Assembly (NCBI GenBank): GCA_016197405.1
Contig: JACPVR010000019.1
Location: 124,001-188,000 of the forward strand
DNA: 64,000 bases
Direction: 5' to 3'
From: Mycobacterium sp.
GTDB lineage: Bacteria; Actinomycetota; Actinomycetes; Mycobacteriales; Mycobacteriaceae
The translations under genes and the position numbers were made by a program. Shown one piece after another: positions 9,329-17,704 of this stretch. Each line of letters opens with the position of its first letter. The first letter of the stretch is position 1. The notes beneath the pieces are model-generated. The model was not told the DNA's origin, ran no database searches, and saw only the letters and a list, made by a program, of their open reading frames with translations.

Positions 9329-10594
9329 TCAGCGCGACCAGTCGATATCGAAATCGACGACGAGGTCGGCGGGTATGGCCAGGGCAAGTGGGGTGAATCG
9401 TGCCGACGCCTCATCGCGCGCGACACCGGCGAGCACACGCCCGCCGTAGCCCCCGGGTGCACCGGGCACCGTCATGGTGACCGTGGTGCTGGTCGTTCCC
9501 GGCTCGGGCCGCACGAAGAACGCCGTGCCCGGATGTACGGGCCCGGTGATCTCGGCACCGTCGGCGCCGACCAGGCTCGCCCGGGTCACGCGTAACGCCG
9601 CCTGATCCGTTGCGGCCAGCCGGAAGGGACCGATCAAATTGCCGGTGGACACCGCATTGGCTGCGGTCAACCGTGGTCCGGTGGTTCGGGCCCTGGCCCG
9701 GCGGGCACCGGCGAGCAGGTAGTCGTAGAGATGCACGACGCGGGCCTGGTTGCGGTAGTTGCCCGAACCGTTGAGCCAGAAGCCGATATTCGCCAGCTCC
9801 ACCGCGCCGGTGACGGCGAGGCGATAGAACCGGTAACCCACCGAAGCCTGCCCTGCCCCGCCCGAAGACACCGTCGCGCCGACCCCGAGACCTTTGCGCT
9901 GCGTCCCGGCTCCGACGGCGACCGAGATTCGTGACGCCGCGACGGGCTGCCAGTCGCGTCCGTCCACGGAGCGGTGCAATTCGACCGCACCGACGCTTTC
10001 CGCCACCAAATCCACTGTGTACCCGCCCAATTCGCGCGGGCCGTCGAATTCCACCGTGACCCCGTCGGCATCCCGCGTCACATCTGCCGGGACGTTGAGT
10101 GGTTTGTTGTCCAGTTCCAGGTCATTGGTGAACCGCCAGATGGCCGCCTGCGTTCCGGCGATCGCCTCGTGTTCGGCGATATTGCCCACCGCAAGCGGAT
10201 AACCCGCGGCACGCAGCCGCCTACTGAGCTCGGCGGTGCTGATCCGGGGGAACGAATTCCGCAGGATCCAGTCCACTTCGGCTTCGAAGGCATGCGCGCG
10301 CAGGTTGGGTACCGCCGACCAGCTGTCGATCCGGTAGTGCGAGGGCCGGGTCGGCGCCTGGCCGGTGAAGTCGAGGGAATATGCCTCGACATTCGGGTTG
10401 AGCCGGATGAGGTCGGTACGGGCGGTGGTGCCGTCGGCGAAGGTGATGGTGTCGACGGTGTGCGAATACGTCCCGCCGCGATAGCGAGTCAGCCTGGTCA
10501 GGTCGATGCCGGGGCGTGGGCGTACCCGTCGGCGCACCGTCACCGGTGTGCTGTGACGTGACGGAGCGCGGCCAAGCGCGGTTGCAACGGTCAT
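9329..10594 (-). CDS. Thioester-domain-like (TQXA) protein with Ser at the expected Cys
   Basis: A 421-residue protein. Residues about 35-165 match the TQXA/thioester domain pattern: an AY-x-D strand at 71-75, paired later with GTQAAIW (Q149). In surface adhesins of Gram-positive bacteria the Cys after AY bonds to this Gln; here position 73 is Ser (TCC), so a thioester cannot form. Residues about 170-280 look like a beta-sandwich with RSVDGRDW, discoidin-like. No signal peptide, anchor or lipobox is visible, unlike secreted relatives. It is the first gene of the run leading into whiB and the sulfatase, and is divergent from the encapsulin operon. Function unknown. Confidence 0.7.
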   Translation of the reverse strand: MTVATALGRAPSRHSTPVTVRRRVRPRPGIDLTRLTRYRGGTYSHTVDTITFADGTTARTDLIRLNPNVEAYSLDFTGQAPTRPSHYRIDSWSAVPNLRAHAFEAEVDWILRNSFPRISTAELSRRLRAAGYPLAVGNIAEHEAIAGTQAAIWRFTNDLELDNKPLNVPADVTRDADGVTVEFDGPRELGGYTVDLVAESVGAVELHRSVDGRDWQPVAASRISVAVGAGTQRKGLGVGATVSSGGAGQASVGYRFYRLAVTGAVELANIGFWLNGSGNYRNQARVVHLYDYLLAGARRARARTTGPRLTAANAVSTGNLIGPFRLAATDQAALRVTRASLVGADGAEITGPVHPGTAFFVRPEPGTTSTTVTMTVPGAPGGYGGRVLAGVARDEASARFTPLALAIPADLVVDFDIDWSR

Positions 10595-10876
10595 GCCAGG
10601 TCGACTTTCTGGTTCTGAGCAGCGCGTTCACAGGTGCCGAGATACGGCGGAATGCAAACGCAGAGGAAAACGGCGTCAGAAAATCAACAACAACAACAGC
10701 GCACGGCGAGGCAACGCGTGAATGCGATGCGCGGCTGTGCGTTGTGCGGCATGGGCTCCACCATACGGCATGGGTATGTGGCAAACGAAAGAGTTCCGCT
10801 CAAGCTGCGAACTATCATTGTGCGGCCGGGGGCCCCGTCCACCATGATGGGCCAACCATCTAGTCGGAGGAATGCG
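10595..10876. promoter_or_regulatory. Divergent intergenic region between the TQXA gene and the encapsulin operon
   Basis: This 282-bp spacer must hold the promoters of two divergent sulfur-related units. On the plus strand TATCAT (10813-10818) is a fair -10 with no good -35, about 60 nt before the shell ATG. A GGAGG ribosome site ends 6 nt before that ATG. I see no convincing regulator palindrome or riboswitch. Confidence 0.4.
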
Positions 10877-11803
10877 ATGACGTCTGCCCAAAATGAGTCT
10901 GCGGCCCTCGGCGATCTCGCCGCAAGGCAGCTCGCCAATGCCACCAAGACCGTTCCCCAACTCTCCACGATCACGCCACGGTGGCTGCTGCATCTGCTGA
11001 GCTGGGTGCCGGTCGAGGCCGGTATCTACCGGGTGAACCGCGTGGTCAACCCCGACCAGGTGCTCATCCACGCCGAGGAGGGCGGCGAGCTCACCGAGGA
11101 ACCGTTGCCGCAGACCTACGTCGACTACGAGACCAGCCCGCGCGAATACACCCTGCGGTCGATCTCCACCCTGCTCGACGTGCACACCCGGGTGTCCGAC
11201 CTGTACTCCAGCCCCCACGACCAGATCACCCAGCAACTGCGGCTGACGATCGAGACCATCAAGGAACGCCAGGAATCCGAACTGGTCAACAACCCCGAAT
11301 ACGGGTTGCTGGCGCAGGTCACCGAAGGCCAGACCGTGTCGACCCTGACCGGTCCGCCGACGCCGGACGACCTGGACGGCCTGATCACCAAGGTCTGGAA
11401 GACCCCGGGCTTCTTCCTGACGCATCCCCTCGGCGTCGCGGCATTCGGTCGGGAGGCCACCCGGCGCGGCGTCCCCCCGGTGGTGGTCAGCCTGTTCGGC
11501 GCGCAGTTCATCACCTGGCGCGGAATCCCGATCATCCCCAGCGACAAGGTGCCGGTCACCGACGGCAAGACCAAGTTCATCCTGGTGCGCACCGGCGAGG
11601 AACGCCAGGGCGTCGTCGGCCTGTTCCAGCCCGGCCTGGTCGGCGAGCAGGCCCCCGGACTCTCGGTGCGCTTCACCGGGATCAACCGGTCGGCCATCGC
11701 CTCCTATCTGGTGACGCTGTACTCGTCGCTGGCGGTCCTCACCGACGATGCCCTCGCCGTGCTGGACGACGTGGCGGTGGACAAGTTCCATGAGTACAAG
11801 TGA
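10877..11803 (+). CDS. Family 2 encapsulin nanocompartment shell protein
   Basis: A 308-residue HK97-fold shell protein of the family 2 encapsulins, the group that includes SrpI and M. leprae major membrane protein I. Recognised from the N-terminal stretch with PRWLLHLLSWVPVEAGIYRV, EYTLRSISTLLDVHTRVSDL and the C-terminal NRSAIASYLVTLYSSLAV. The frame opens further upstream, but the GGAGG site 6 nt before this ATG decides the start and gives the usual length. The next gene, a cysteine desulfurase with a long disordered N-terminus, overlaps its 3' end by 14 nt; this is the classic family 2A shell-cargo pair. No cNMP-binding insertion, which marks family 2B, is seen. The shell probably encloses the desulfurase. 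Confidence 0.93.
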   Translation: MTSAQNESAALGDLAARQLANATKTVPQLSTITPRWLLHLLSWVPVEAGIYRVNRVVNPDQVLIHAEEGGELTEEPLPQTYVDYETSPREYTLRSISTLLDVHTRVSDLYSSPHDQITQQLRLTIETIKERQESELVNNPEYGLLAQVTEGQTVSTLTGPPTPDDLDGLITKVWKTPGFFLTHPLGVAAFGREATRRGVPPVVVSLFGAQFITWRGIPIIPSDKVPVTDGKTKFILVRTGEERQGVVGLFQPGLVGEQAPGLSVRFTGINRSAIASYLVTLYSSLAVLTDDALAVLDDVAVDKFHEYK

Positions 11804-13655
11804 GTATCGTTCGCTAGACGCCGAGAGCGAGTTGCCGATCAGCGAAAGCGAACTCAGCGCGCTGGCCACCCAGTTGTTCGCGGCCAGCATTCGTCCGGGG
11901 CCCGACACCCCGCCGCAGACCGCCCCGGTGGCACCGCGGGGCAATGTCCCGGACGTGACGGCGGCAACGTCGGCGGCTACCGGCGCGGCGGGGACGGCGC
12001 AGCATCCGGTGAGTGTCCCGGCGGGGTTCGTCCCAGTGCCCGGCGTCGGGGTCACCCCGACCTCACCGGGCCCGGAAGTTCCTGCCCCGCAGACGGTTCC
12101 GGTCGCTCCGCGCGGTAATGCACCCGATGCCACGGCGGGCACCTCGTTGGGACACGTCGCTGCGGGCGCTTCGCACCTTCCGTCCGGTGTCGCCGACCTC
12201 GGTTCGTTCGCGGTGCCGTCCGGCATCGTGCCGACGGTGCCGGGGGTGCTGGCCGGTGCCCCGCCCAGGGCTCCGGTCGCACCGCGCGGTTCGGCACCCG
12301 GATGGCCGGCCTCCGCGCCCCCGGTCGGTGACCTCGGCTGGTCGGGTGCTCCCGCGACTCCGGCATCCACCGGGGGTGACGAGGCAGGCTATTACTTCCT
12401 CGGTCAGCCGACACCGCAGATCGCCGACGAGCACGAGATCTTCGACGTCAACGCCATCCGGGCGGATTTCCCGATCCTGCGTGAGACGGTCAACGGTAAA
12501 CCACTGATCTGGTTCGACAATGCGGCCACCACGCAGAAGCCGCAGTCGGTTATCGACCGGCTGGCCTACTTCTACGCGCACGAGAACTCCAATATCCACC
12601 GTGCCGCACACGAATTGGCTGCCCGGGCGACCGACGCCTACGAGGACGCGCGCGAGACGGTGCGGCGGTTCATCAATGCTCCGAAGTCCGAGCAGATCAT
12701 CTTCGTCCGGGGCACCACCGAGGCGATCAACCTGGCGTCGCATGCGTGGGGTGCCAAACATCTCGGCCCGGGTGACGAGATCGTCATCACCCATTTGGAG
12801 CACCACGCCAATATCGTCCCGTGGCAGCAGATCTCGCAGCGGACCGGAGCGGTCCTGCGGGTGGCGCCGGTGGACGACGCCGGCAACCTGTTGCTCAACG
12901 AGTTCGAGAATCTACTCGGACCGCGGACCAAACTGGTTGCCGCGACGCATGTGTCGAATGCACTCGGCACCGTCACACCGGTGCACAAGATCGTCGAACT
13001 CGGCCACCGGTACGGCGCCCGGGTGCTCATCGACGGCGCACAGTCCATCCCGCACATCCCGATCGACGTGCAAGCCCTGGGCGCGGACTTCTTCGTGTTC
13101 TCGGGTCACAAGATCTTCGGACCCACCGGGATAGGCGTGCTGTACGGCACCGAGGAGGCCCTGGCCGAGACCCCGCCGTGGCAGGGCGGTGGCAACATGA
13201 TCGCCGACGTCACCCTGGAACGTGCGCTCTATCAGGGGTTGCCGAACAAGTTCGAGGCCGGCACCGGCAATATCGCCGATGCCGTCGGGCTGGCGGCGGC
13301 CATCCGCTACGTGGAGAAGGTCGGCATCGAGCGGATCGCGTCGTACGAGCATGCACTGCTGGAGTACGCCACACCGCTGCTGGCCGATATCCCCGGCGTC
13401 CGGTTGGTGGGCACCGCGCAGGAGAAGGCCAGCGTGTTGTCATTCGTGCTGGCCGGTCACGAATCGCTGGAGGTCGGTAAGGCCCTCAACGCCGAAGGGA
13501 TCGCGGTGCGCGCGGGTCATCATTGCGCGCAACCCATCCTGCGCAGGCTGGGGTTGGAGACTACGGTCCGGCCGTCGTTCGCGTTCTACAACACCTTCGA
13601 CGAGATCGACGTCTTCATCCGTGCGGTACGCCGCATCGCCGAAGGCGCCGGCTGA
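11790..13655 (+). CDS. SufS-like cysteine desulfurase with disordered encapsulin-targeting N-terminus
   Basis: A 621-residue PLP enzyme that takes sulfur from cysteine. The catalytic domain starts near residue 218; WFDNAATTQ lies at 241-249, the PLP lysine is K441 in FSGHK, and the persulfide cysteine is C579 in AGHHCAQP, all as in group II (SufS) desulfurases. Residues 1-215 are Pro/Ala/Gly-rich, low in order-promoting residues, with PVAPRG repeated at 46-51, 104-109 and 162-167. In family 2A encapsulin systems such an N-terminus loads the enzyme into the shell. The start is the ATG inside the shell gene, with a GGTGG ribosome site; the overlap suggests coupled translation. Confidence 0.94.
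   Translation: MSTSEYRSLDAESELPISESELSALATQLFAASIRPGPDTPPQTAPVAPRGNVPDVTAATSAATGAAGTAQHPVSVPAGFVPVPGVGVTPTSPGPEVPAPQTVPVAPRGNAPDATAGTSLGHVAAGASHLPSGVADLGSFAVPSGIVPTVPGVLAGAPPRAPVAPRGSAPGWPASAPPVGDLGWSGAPATPASTGGDEAGYYFLGQPTPQIADEHEIFDVNAIRADFPILRETVNGKPLIWFDNAATTQKPQSVIDRLAYFYAHENSNIHRAAHELAARATDAYEDARETVRRFINAPKSEQIIFVRGTTEAINLASHAWGAKHLGPGDEIVITHLEHHANIVPWQQISQRTGAVLRVAPVDDAGNLLLNEFENLLGPRTKLVAATHVSNALGTVTPVHKIVELGHRYGARVLIDGAQSIPHIPIDVQALGADFFVFSGHKIFGPTGIGVLYGTEEALAETPPWQGGGNMIADVTLERALYQGLPNKFEAGTGNIADAVGLAAAIRYVEKVGIERIASYEHALLEYATPLLADIPGVRLVGTAQEKASVLSFVLAGHESLEVGKALNAEGIAVRAGHHCAQPILRRLGLETTVRPSFAFYNTFDEIDVFIRAVRRIAEGAG
11919..12359 (+). repeat. Three degenerate 58-residue repeats in the desulfurase N-terminus
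   Basis: Each unit opens with PVAPRG, and the starts are spaced exactly 58 codons apart (174 nt). Units one and two also share RGN.PD.TA and a Val-Pro-Gly tail; the third is cut short. The exact period points to ancestral tandem duplication, and the motif is a candidate shell-binding element. Confidence 0.7.
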
Positions 13656-13732
13656 TCCCGGCTCCTCGACAGTCGTTGCCCAGCAATCGAATCGGCGTGA
13701 TCCGACCGACACGCACGACGCCCCGGGATGGC

Positions 13733-14929
13733 TCAGGTGTACAGCGTGATCGGCGCGACCTCACCGGTGAGGTAGTGCGCACCGACCTCCAACTTCTTGT
13801 AGTCCACCGGATCGTGCAGGCTGTGCGTGCGGATGTTGCGCCAGAACAGATCGAGCCCGACGGCGGTGCGTGCCGAGCTGGCACCGGTGACCTCATACAC
13901 CCGGTGCGCGACCTCCAGCGCGGTCTCGGTGGACACGATCTTGGCCTGTGCGACACCGATCTCGACAACGCTGCGATCAGCCGCGGTGACCGCTGCGCCG
14001 CGCGCGATCGCCGCGTCGAACCGGGTGTTCCATAGGTCGGCGAGGGCCTCCACGGCCGCGGTCCTGGCCAGCAGCTCACCGAAAACCCGCTGCACGAACG
14101 GATCCTGTGAGTAGTGCTCGGCGCTGCTGAGTAGCCAGGAACCCCGCCGATCCAGGGTCAACGTACGCGCGCGATCCAGGGCGCCCTGCGCGATGCCCAG
14201 ATAAAGGTTGACGAAACCCAACTGCACACCCGGAGTGACCAGTGTCGAGTACGGCTCGTCACCGACCTCTCCGAGCACGTCGGTGGGCGCTATGGCGACA
14301 TCGTCGAAGTGCACACTGCCACTTGCGGACAGCCGCTGGCCCAGCGCATCCCAATCGTCACCGAAGGTCACACCGGCCCGATCGTGCTCGACAACCGAGG
14401 CCAGCACCCGGTCGGCGCCCTGCTCGGCGGCCATCACCAGGGTGACATCGCCGGTGGACGCCCCGGTGGCGAATCGCTTACGCCCGTCGAGGCGAAATCC
14501 CGGGCCGTCGGGGCTCAGGGTCAGGTCGGGGTCCATCGGATTGACCGCATCACCCCACAACCAGTTTCCGGCGGCGGAGGCGGTGAACCAGTGCTCCCAG
14601 CGTTCGGGCGCACCGAAGAACACGATGCTGGCGTGGTTGCAGTAGTGGTAGCTCAGGATCTGCGCTATCGAGGCGTCGGTGCGGGCGATGATGCGCACGG
14701 CGCGCAGCGCCGACGACCAGTGGCCGCCACCGCCGCCGAACCGCGCCGGGATGAGCAGATTGGCCAGCCCGGACTCCTTGAGTAATGTGAGCTCGGCGTC
14801 GGGCTGCTGGTTGGCCCGATCACGCTGAAGGACATCGTGCTGCAGTGCCAGCGCAACCTCGGCTGCCACACCGTCCCATCGCTGCGTCTCCGCATCGTCC
14901 AGCGGTGCTGTCCACGGGGTACGTGACAT
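13733..14929 (-). CDS. DszC-like acyl-CoA-dehydrogenase-fold monooxygenase
   Basis: A 398-residue reduced-flavin monooxygenase of the DszC/SfnC group. Seen: IPARFGGGGGHW, an active-site region with HYCNHASIVFFG, LWGDAVNPMDPDL, and a C-terminal helix bundle ending with FWRNIRTHSLHDPVDYKK, where the His/Arg pair is typical of DszC-type enzymes. The start is the ATG with GGAG 8 nt upstream, 29 bp after the transporter ATPase gene. As last gene of the operon it probably oxidises the imported sulfur compound, or an intermediate, using FMNH2. No flavin reductase gene is nearby. It is a paralogue of the truncated gene at the window's left edge. Confidence 0.88.
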   Translation of the reverse strand: MSRTPWTAPLDDAETQRWDGVAAEVALALQHDVLQRDRANQQPDAELTLLKESGLANLLIPARFGGGGGHWSSALRAVRIIARTDASIAQILSYHYCNHASIVFFGAPERWEHWFTASAAGNWLWGDAVNPMDPDLTLSPDGPGFRLDGRKRFATGASTGDVTLVMAAEQGADRVLASVVEHDRAGVTFGDDWDALGQRLSASGSVHFDDVAIAPTDVLGEVGDEPYSTLVTPGVQLGFVNLYLGIAQGALDRARTLTLDRRGSWLLSSAEHYSQDPFVQRVFGELLARTAAVEALADLWNTRFDAAIARGAAVTAADRSVVEIGVAQAKIVSTETALEVAHRVYEVTGASSARTAVGLDLFWRNIRTHSLHDPVDYKKLEVGAHYLTGEVAPITLYT

Positions 14930-14958
14930 CGTTACTCCTTGCCTGCGGACGTCATCGA

Positions 14959-16026
14959 CTACTGGTCGCCGATCCGGTTGCCGGTGGCGCCGTCGAAGAG
15001 GTGCTCGCGACCCGGTCGCACCCGCACCGATACCGCGTCGCCCGGTGCGGGCGCGTTCGCCCACCCCGCGACCGAGGCCGCTTCCACGACCGCGGTGAGC
15101 CGGCGGGAACCGACCCGCACGATCAGCACATAACGCGGGCCCAGCAGTTCGACGAGCTCGAGCCGGTGTGCGCTGTCGTCGTCGGGTTCGACGAGCAGAT
15201 CCTCCGGGCGCACCCCCAGGGTGAGGGAACCATCGGCGCCGGCAGGCACCGGCCACGCCAGGCCGTCGGCCTCGAACACACCGGCGCGCAGGCGGCCATC
15301 CACCAGATTCATGCTGGGAGACCCGATGAAGCCCGCGACGAAGGTGTTGGCCGGTTGGCGGTAGAGCTGCTCCGGTGTGCCGCGCTGGGCCACCCTGCCC
15401 CTGTCGAGCACGACGAGCTGGTCGGCGATCGTCATCGCCTCCTCCTGGTCATGTGTCACGTAGAGCGCGGTGATACCCAGTTCCTGTTGCAGCCTGCGGA
15501 TTTCCGAGCGCAGCTCGACGCGCAGTTTGGCGTCCAGATTGCTCAACGGCTCGTCGAACAGGAAGACAGCAGGTGTGCGCACCAGTGCGCGCGCGATGGC
15601 TACGCGCTGCTGTTGACCGCCGGAGAGCTGACGCGGTTTGCGATCGAGCAGGTTGGCGATGCCGACGCGTTCGGCGGCCGCACGCACCCGCCCCTCGATC
15701 TCGGATTTCTCGACCTTGGCGTTGCGCAGCGGGAAGGCGATATTGCCCGCCACCGACAATTGCGGATACAACGCATAGTTCTGGAAGACCATCGCGACAT
15801 CGCGTTCCCGTGGTGTGACGGTCGTGACGTCGCGACCACCGATGTGCACGGCGCCGTGATCGGCGGACTCCAGTCCAGCCGCGATGCGCAGCGTCGTCGA
15901 CTTACCACAGCCCGACGGTCCGACGAGCACTGTCAGTGAACCGTCGGCAAGGCTCAGGCTCAGATCCTCGACGACGGTGGACGTGCCGAAAGATTTTGTT
16001 ATTCCGACGAGTTCGACGGCGCTCAT
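14959..16026 (-). CDS. ABC importer ATPase, MalK/PotA type
   Basis: A 355-residue nucleotide-binding subunit. Walker A GPSGCGKST, signature LSGGQQQRV, Walker B VFLFDEPLSNLD and a C-terminal TOBE region (about 240-355) identify the CUT1/MalK-like class. It overlaps the upstream permease gene by 4 nt. MalK-type ATPases normally serve sugar, glycerol-phosphate or polyamine importers, so an operon otherwise filled with sulfur monooxygenases is notable; the substrate may be a polar sulfonated or sulfated compound (inference). Confidence 0.95.
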   Translation of the reverse strand: MSAVELVGITKSFGTSTVVEDLSLSLADGSLTVLVGPSGCGKSTTLRIAAGLESADHGAVHIGGRDVTTVTPRERDVAMVFQNYALYPQLSVAGNIAFPLRNAKVEKSEIEGRVRAAAERVGIANLLDRKPRQLSGGQQQRVAIARALVRTPAVFLFDEPLSNLDAKLRVELRSEIRRLQQELGITALYVTHDQEEAMTIADQLVVLDRGRVAQRGTPEQLYRQPANTFVAGFIGSPSMNLVDGRLRAGVFEADGLAWPVPAGADGSLTLGVRPEDLLVEPDDDSAHRLELVELLGPRYVLIVRVGSRRLTAVVEAASVAGWANAPAPGDAVSVRVRPGREHLFDGATGNRIGDQ

Positions 16027-16835
16027 TTCGTCGCCCCGGTTGTCAGCCCACCGACCAGATAGCGCTGCGCCGTCAGGGCGAGCACGTATACCGGTGCGAT
16101 ACCGAGCAGACCGGCCGCTGCCTGCTGGCCGAACTGCACATTGCGGTCACCTTGAAACAGTGACAGGCCCACGGTCAAGGTTTGGCTCTCCTTCGTCACC
16201 GCGATGTACACCGCGAACAGAAAGTCGTTGTAGCTCAAGAAGAAAACCACCAGCAGCGCAGCGATGATGCCCGGCCACAGCAACGGAACGATTGCCTTGC
16301 GGAACGCCCCGGCGACGGTCAGGCCGTCGATGACCGCGGCCTCGTCGATCTCGACGGGTATGCGGCGAACGAATCCGTCGAGCAGCCAGGCCGCAACGGG
16401 GACGTTGGCGATACCGTTGACGATGATCAACCCGACAACGCTGTTGGTCAGCCCGATATTGCGCAGCAGGAAGAACAGCGGGATGATCGCCACGATCGGC
16501 GGGGCGCAGTAGCTGGCCAACAGCACCGTCAGCAACCGGTCACCGCTATACCGGCGCGCGGTGAAATATGCGGCGGGAGTGGCGATCACGACGGCCAGCA
16601 GTGCGGCTCCCACGGCCGATATCCACGAGTTCTGCAGCATCGTCGGCAATTCGATGGTGTCGAACACCTTGACGAAGTTGGTCAGCGTCCACTGGGTCGG
16701 CAGCAGACTGGAATTCAGCACGTCCGCGGGCGGGCGGACCGACCGTGACACCAGGTAACCGATCGGCACCAGGGTCACGGCGACGACGATCGCGATCGCC
16801 GCCCAGACCGCCGCGCGCCGCCGAATCGAGTTCAT
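16023..16835 (-). CDS. ABC importer permease, MalG type
   Basis: A 270-residue inner-membrane permease with about six hydrophobic segments and the EAA-loop EIDEAAVIDGLT, which docks onto the ATPase. N-terminus MNSIRRRAAVW starts at an ATG overlapping the stop of the partner permease (ATGA). The frame is open further 5', but that extension lacks hydrophobic segments and lies inside the partner gene. Confidence 0.94.
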   Translation of the reverse strand: MNSIRRRAAVWAAIAIVVAVTLVPIGYLVSRSVRPPADVLNSSLLPTQWTLTNFVKVFDTIELPTMLQNSWISAVGAALLAVVIATPAAYFTARRYSGDRLLTVLLASYCAPPIVAIIPLFFLLRNIGLTNSVVGLIIVNGIANVPVAAWLLDGFVRRIPVEIDEAAVIDGLTVAGAFRKAIVPLLWPGIIAALLVVFFLSYNDFLFAVYIAVTKESQTLTVGLSLFQGDRNVQFGQQAAAGLLGIAPVYVLALTAQRYLVGGLTTGATK

Positions 16836-17704
16836 GACTGTTCCGCGCGCACGGTGCGTGCCCGTGCCGCGGTGAGCACTGTGGCAACCGTCCCCACCAC
16901 CAGCGCGAAGATCAGCGTCTGTGCCGCTGCGGTTCCCATGTCGAAGCTGCCGCGCAGGCCGGTCTGGTAGATGACGAACGGCGACAGCGTCGTCGCAAAC
17001 CCGGGTCCGCCCGAGGTGATGACGACGATCAGGTCGAAGACCTTGTATCCGATGACCAGCTCCAGAACCGCCACCGCCCAGGCCGTCGGGGCGATGGCCG
17101 GCCAGGTCACGGTGCTGAAAGTGCGCCACGGTCCCGCACCGTCGATGCGTGCCGACTCCAACAGTTCGGGCCTGACCACACCGAGTGCGGCGAACAGGAT
17201 CAGCACGGCGAAAGGCGTCCACTGCCAGACGTGGATGACCAGCAGCACCGTGAAGGCGCCGGCACCGGAGCCCAGTGGGTTGAAACCGGCCAGCCCGAGC
17301 GCGGAGAAGAAATCCGCCAACCCGCCGCCGACCGGAGCCAATAGCAGCTTCCACGCGACGCCGATCAGCACCGGTGCGGTCACCAGCGGCAGCAGCAGCA
17401 AGGCGCCGACGATCCCGAACCGGGTGCCGCGGGCACGCAGCAGCAGCGCCAGTGCCAGGCCCAGCCCGGTCGTCAGCACCGTGGCAACCGCCGCGAACAA
17501 TGTCGATCGCAGAAGCGACGGTGTGAACGCCGGGGAGGCGAATGCCGACGTGAAATTATCTGCGCCGCTGAAACTTCGCAGCGGGTGGGCCAGTGACGAG
17601 TCGGTCAGGCCCAGTGCGATCAGATAGATCGTCGGATAAACCAGGAACAACACCAATCCTGCGATGGCCGGCAGGGCCAGCCAGAGCGGGACACGTCGCG
17701 TCAT
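16832..17704 (-). CDS. ABC importer permease, MalF type
   Basis: A 290-residue membrane subunit with six predicted helices and the EAA-loop ELLESARIDGAGPWRTF. The ATG start overlaps the stop of the binding-protein gene (ATGA) and is followed by a basic MTRRV and the first helix. With the MalG-type partner and the MalK-type ATPase it forms one importer. The longer open frame upstream is the shadow of the binding-protein gene. Confidence 0.94.
   Translation of the reverse strand: MTRRVPLWLALPAIAGLVLFLVYPTIYLIALGLTDSSLAHPLRSFSGADNFTSAFASPAFTPSLLRSTLFAAVATVLTTGLGLALALLLRARGTRFGIVGALLLLPLVTAPVLIGVAWKLLLAPVGGGLADFFSALGLAGFNPLGSGAGAFTVLLVIHVWQWTPFAVLILFAALGVVRPELLESARIDGAGPWRTFSTVTWPAIAPTAWAVAVLELVIGYKVFDLIVVITSGGPGFATTLSPFVIYQTGLRGSFDMGTAAAQTLIFALVVGTVATVLTAARARTVRAEQS

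Noticed and set aside
13656-13732. Terminator between the desulfurase and the convergent DszC-like gene
   Set aside because: TCCCGG and CCGGGA occur at the two ends but about 70 nt apart, with no compact stem.
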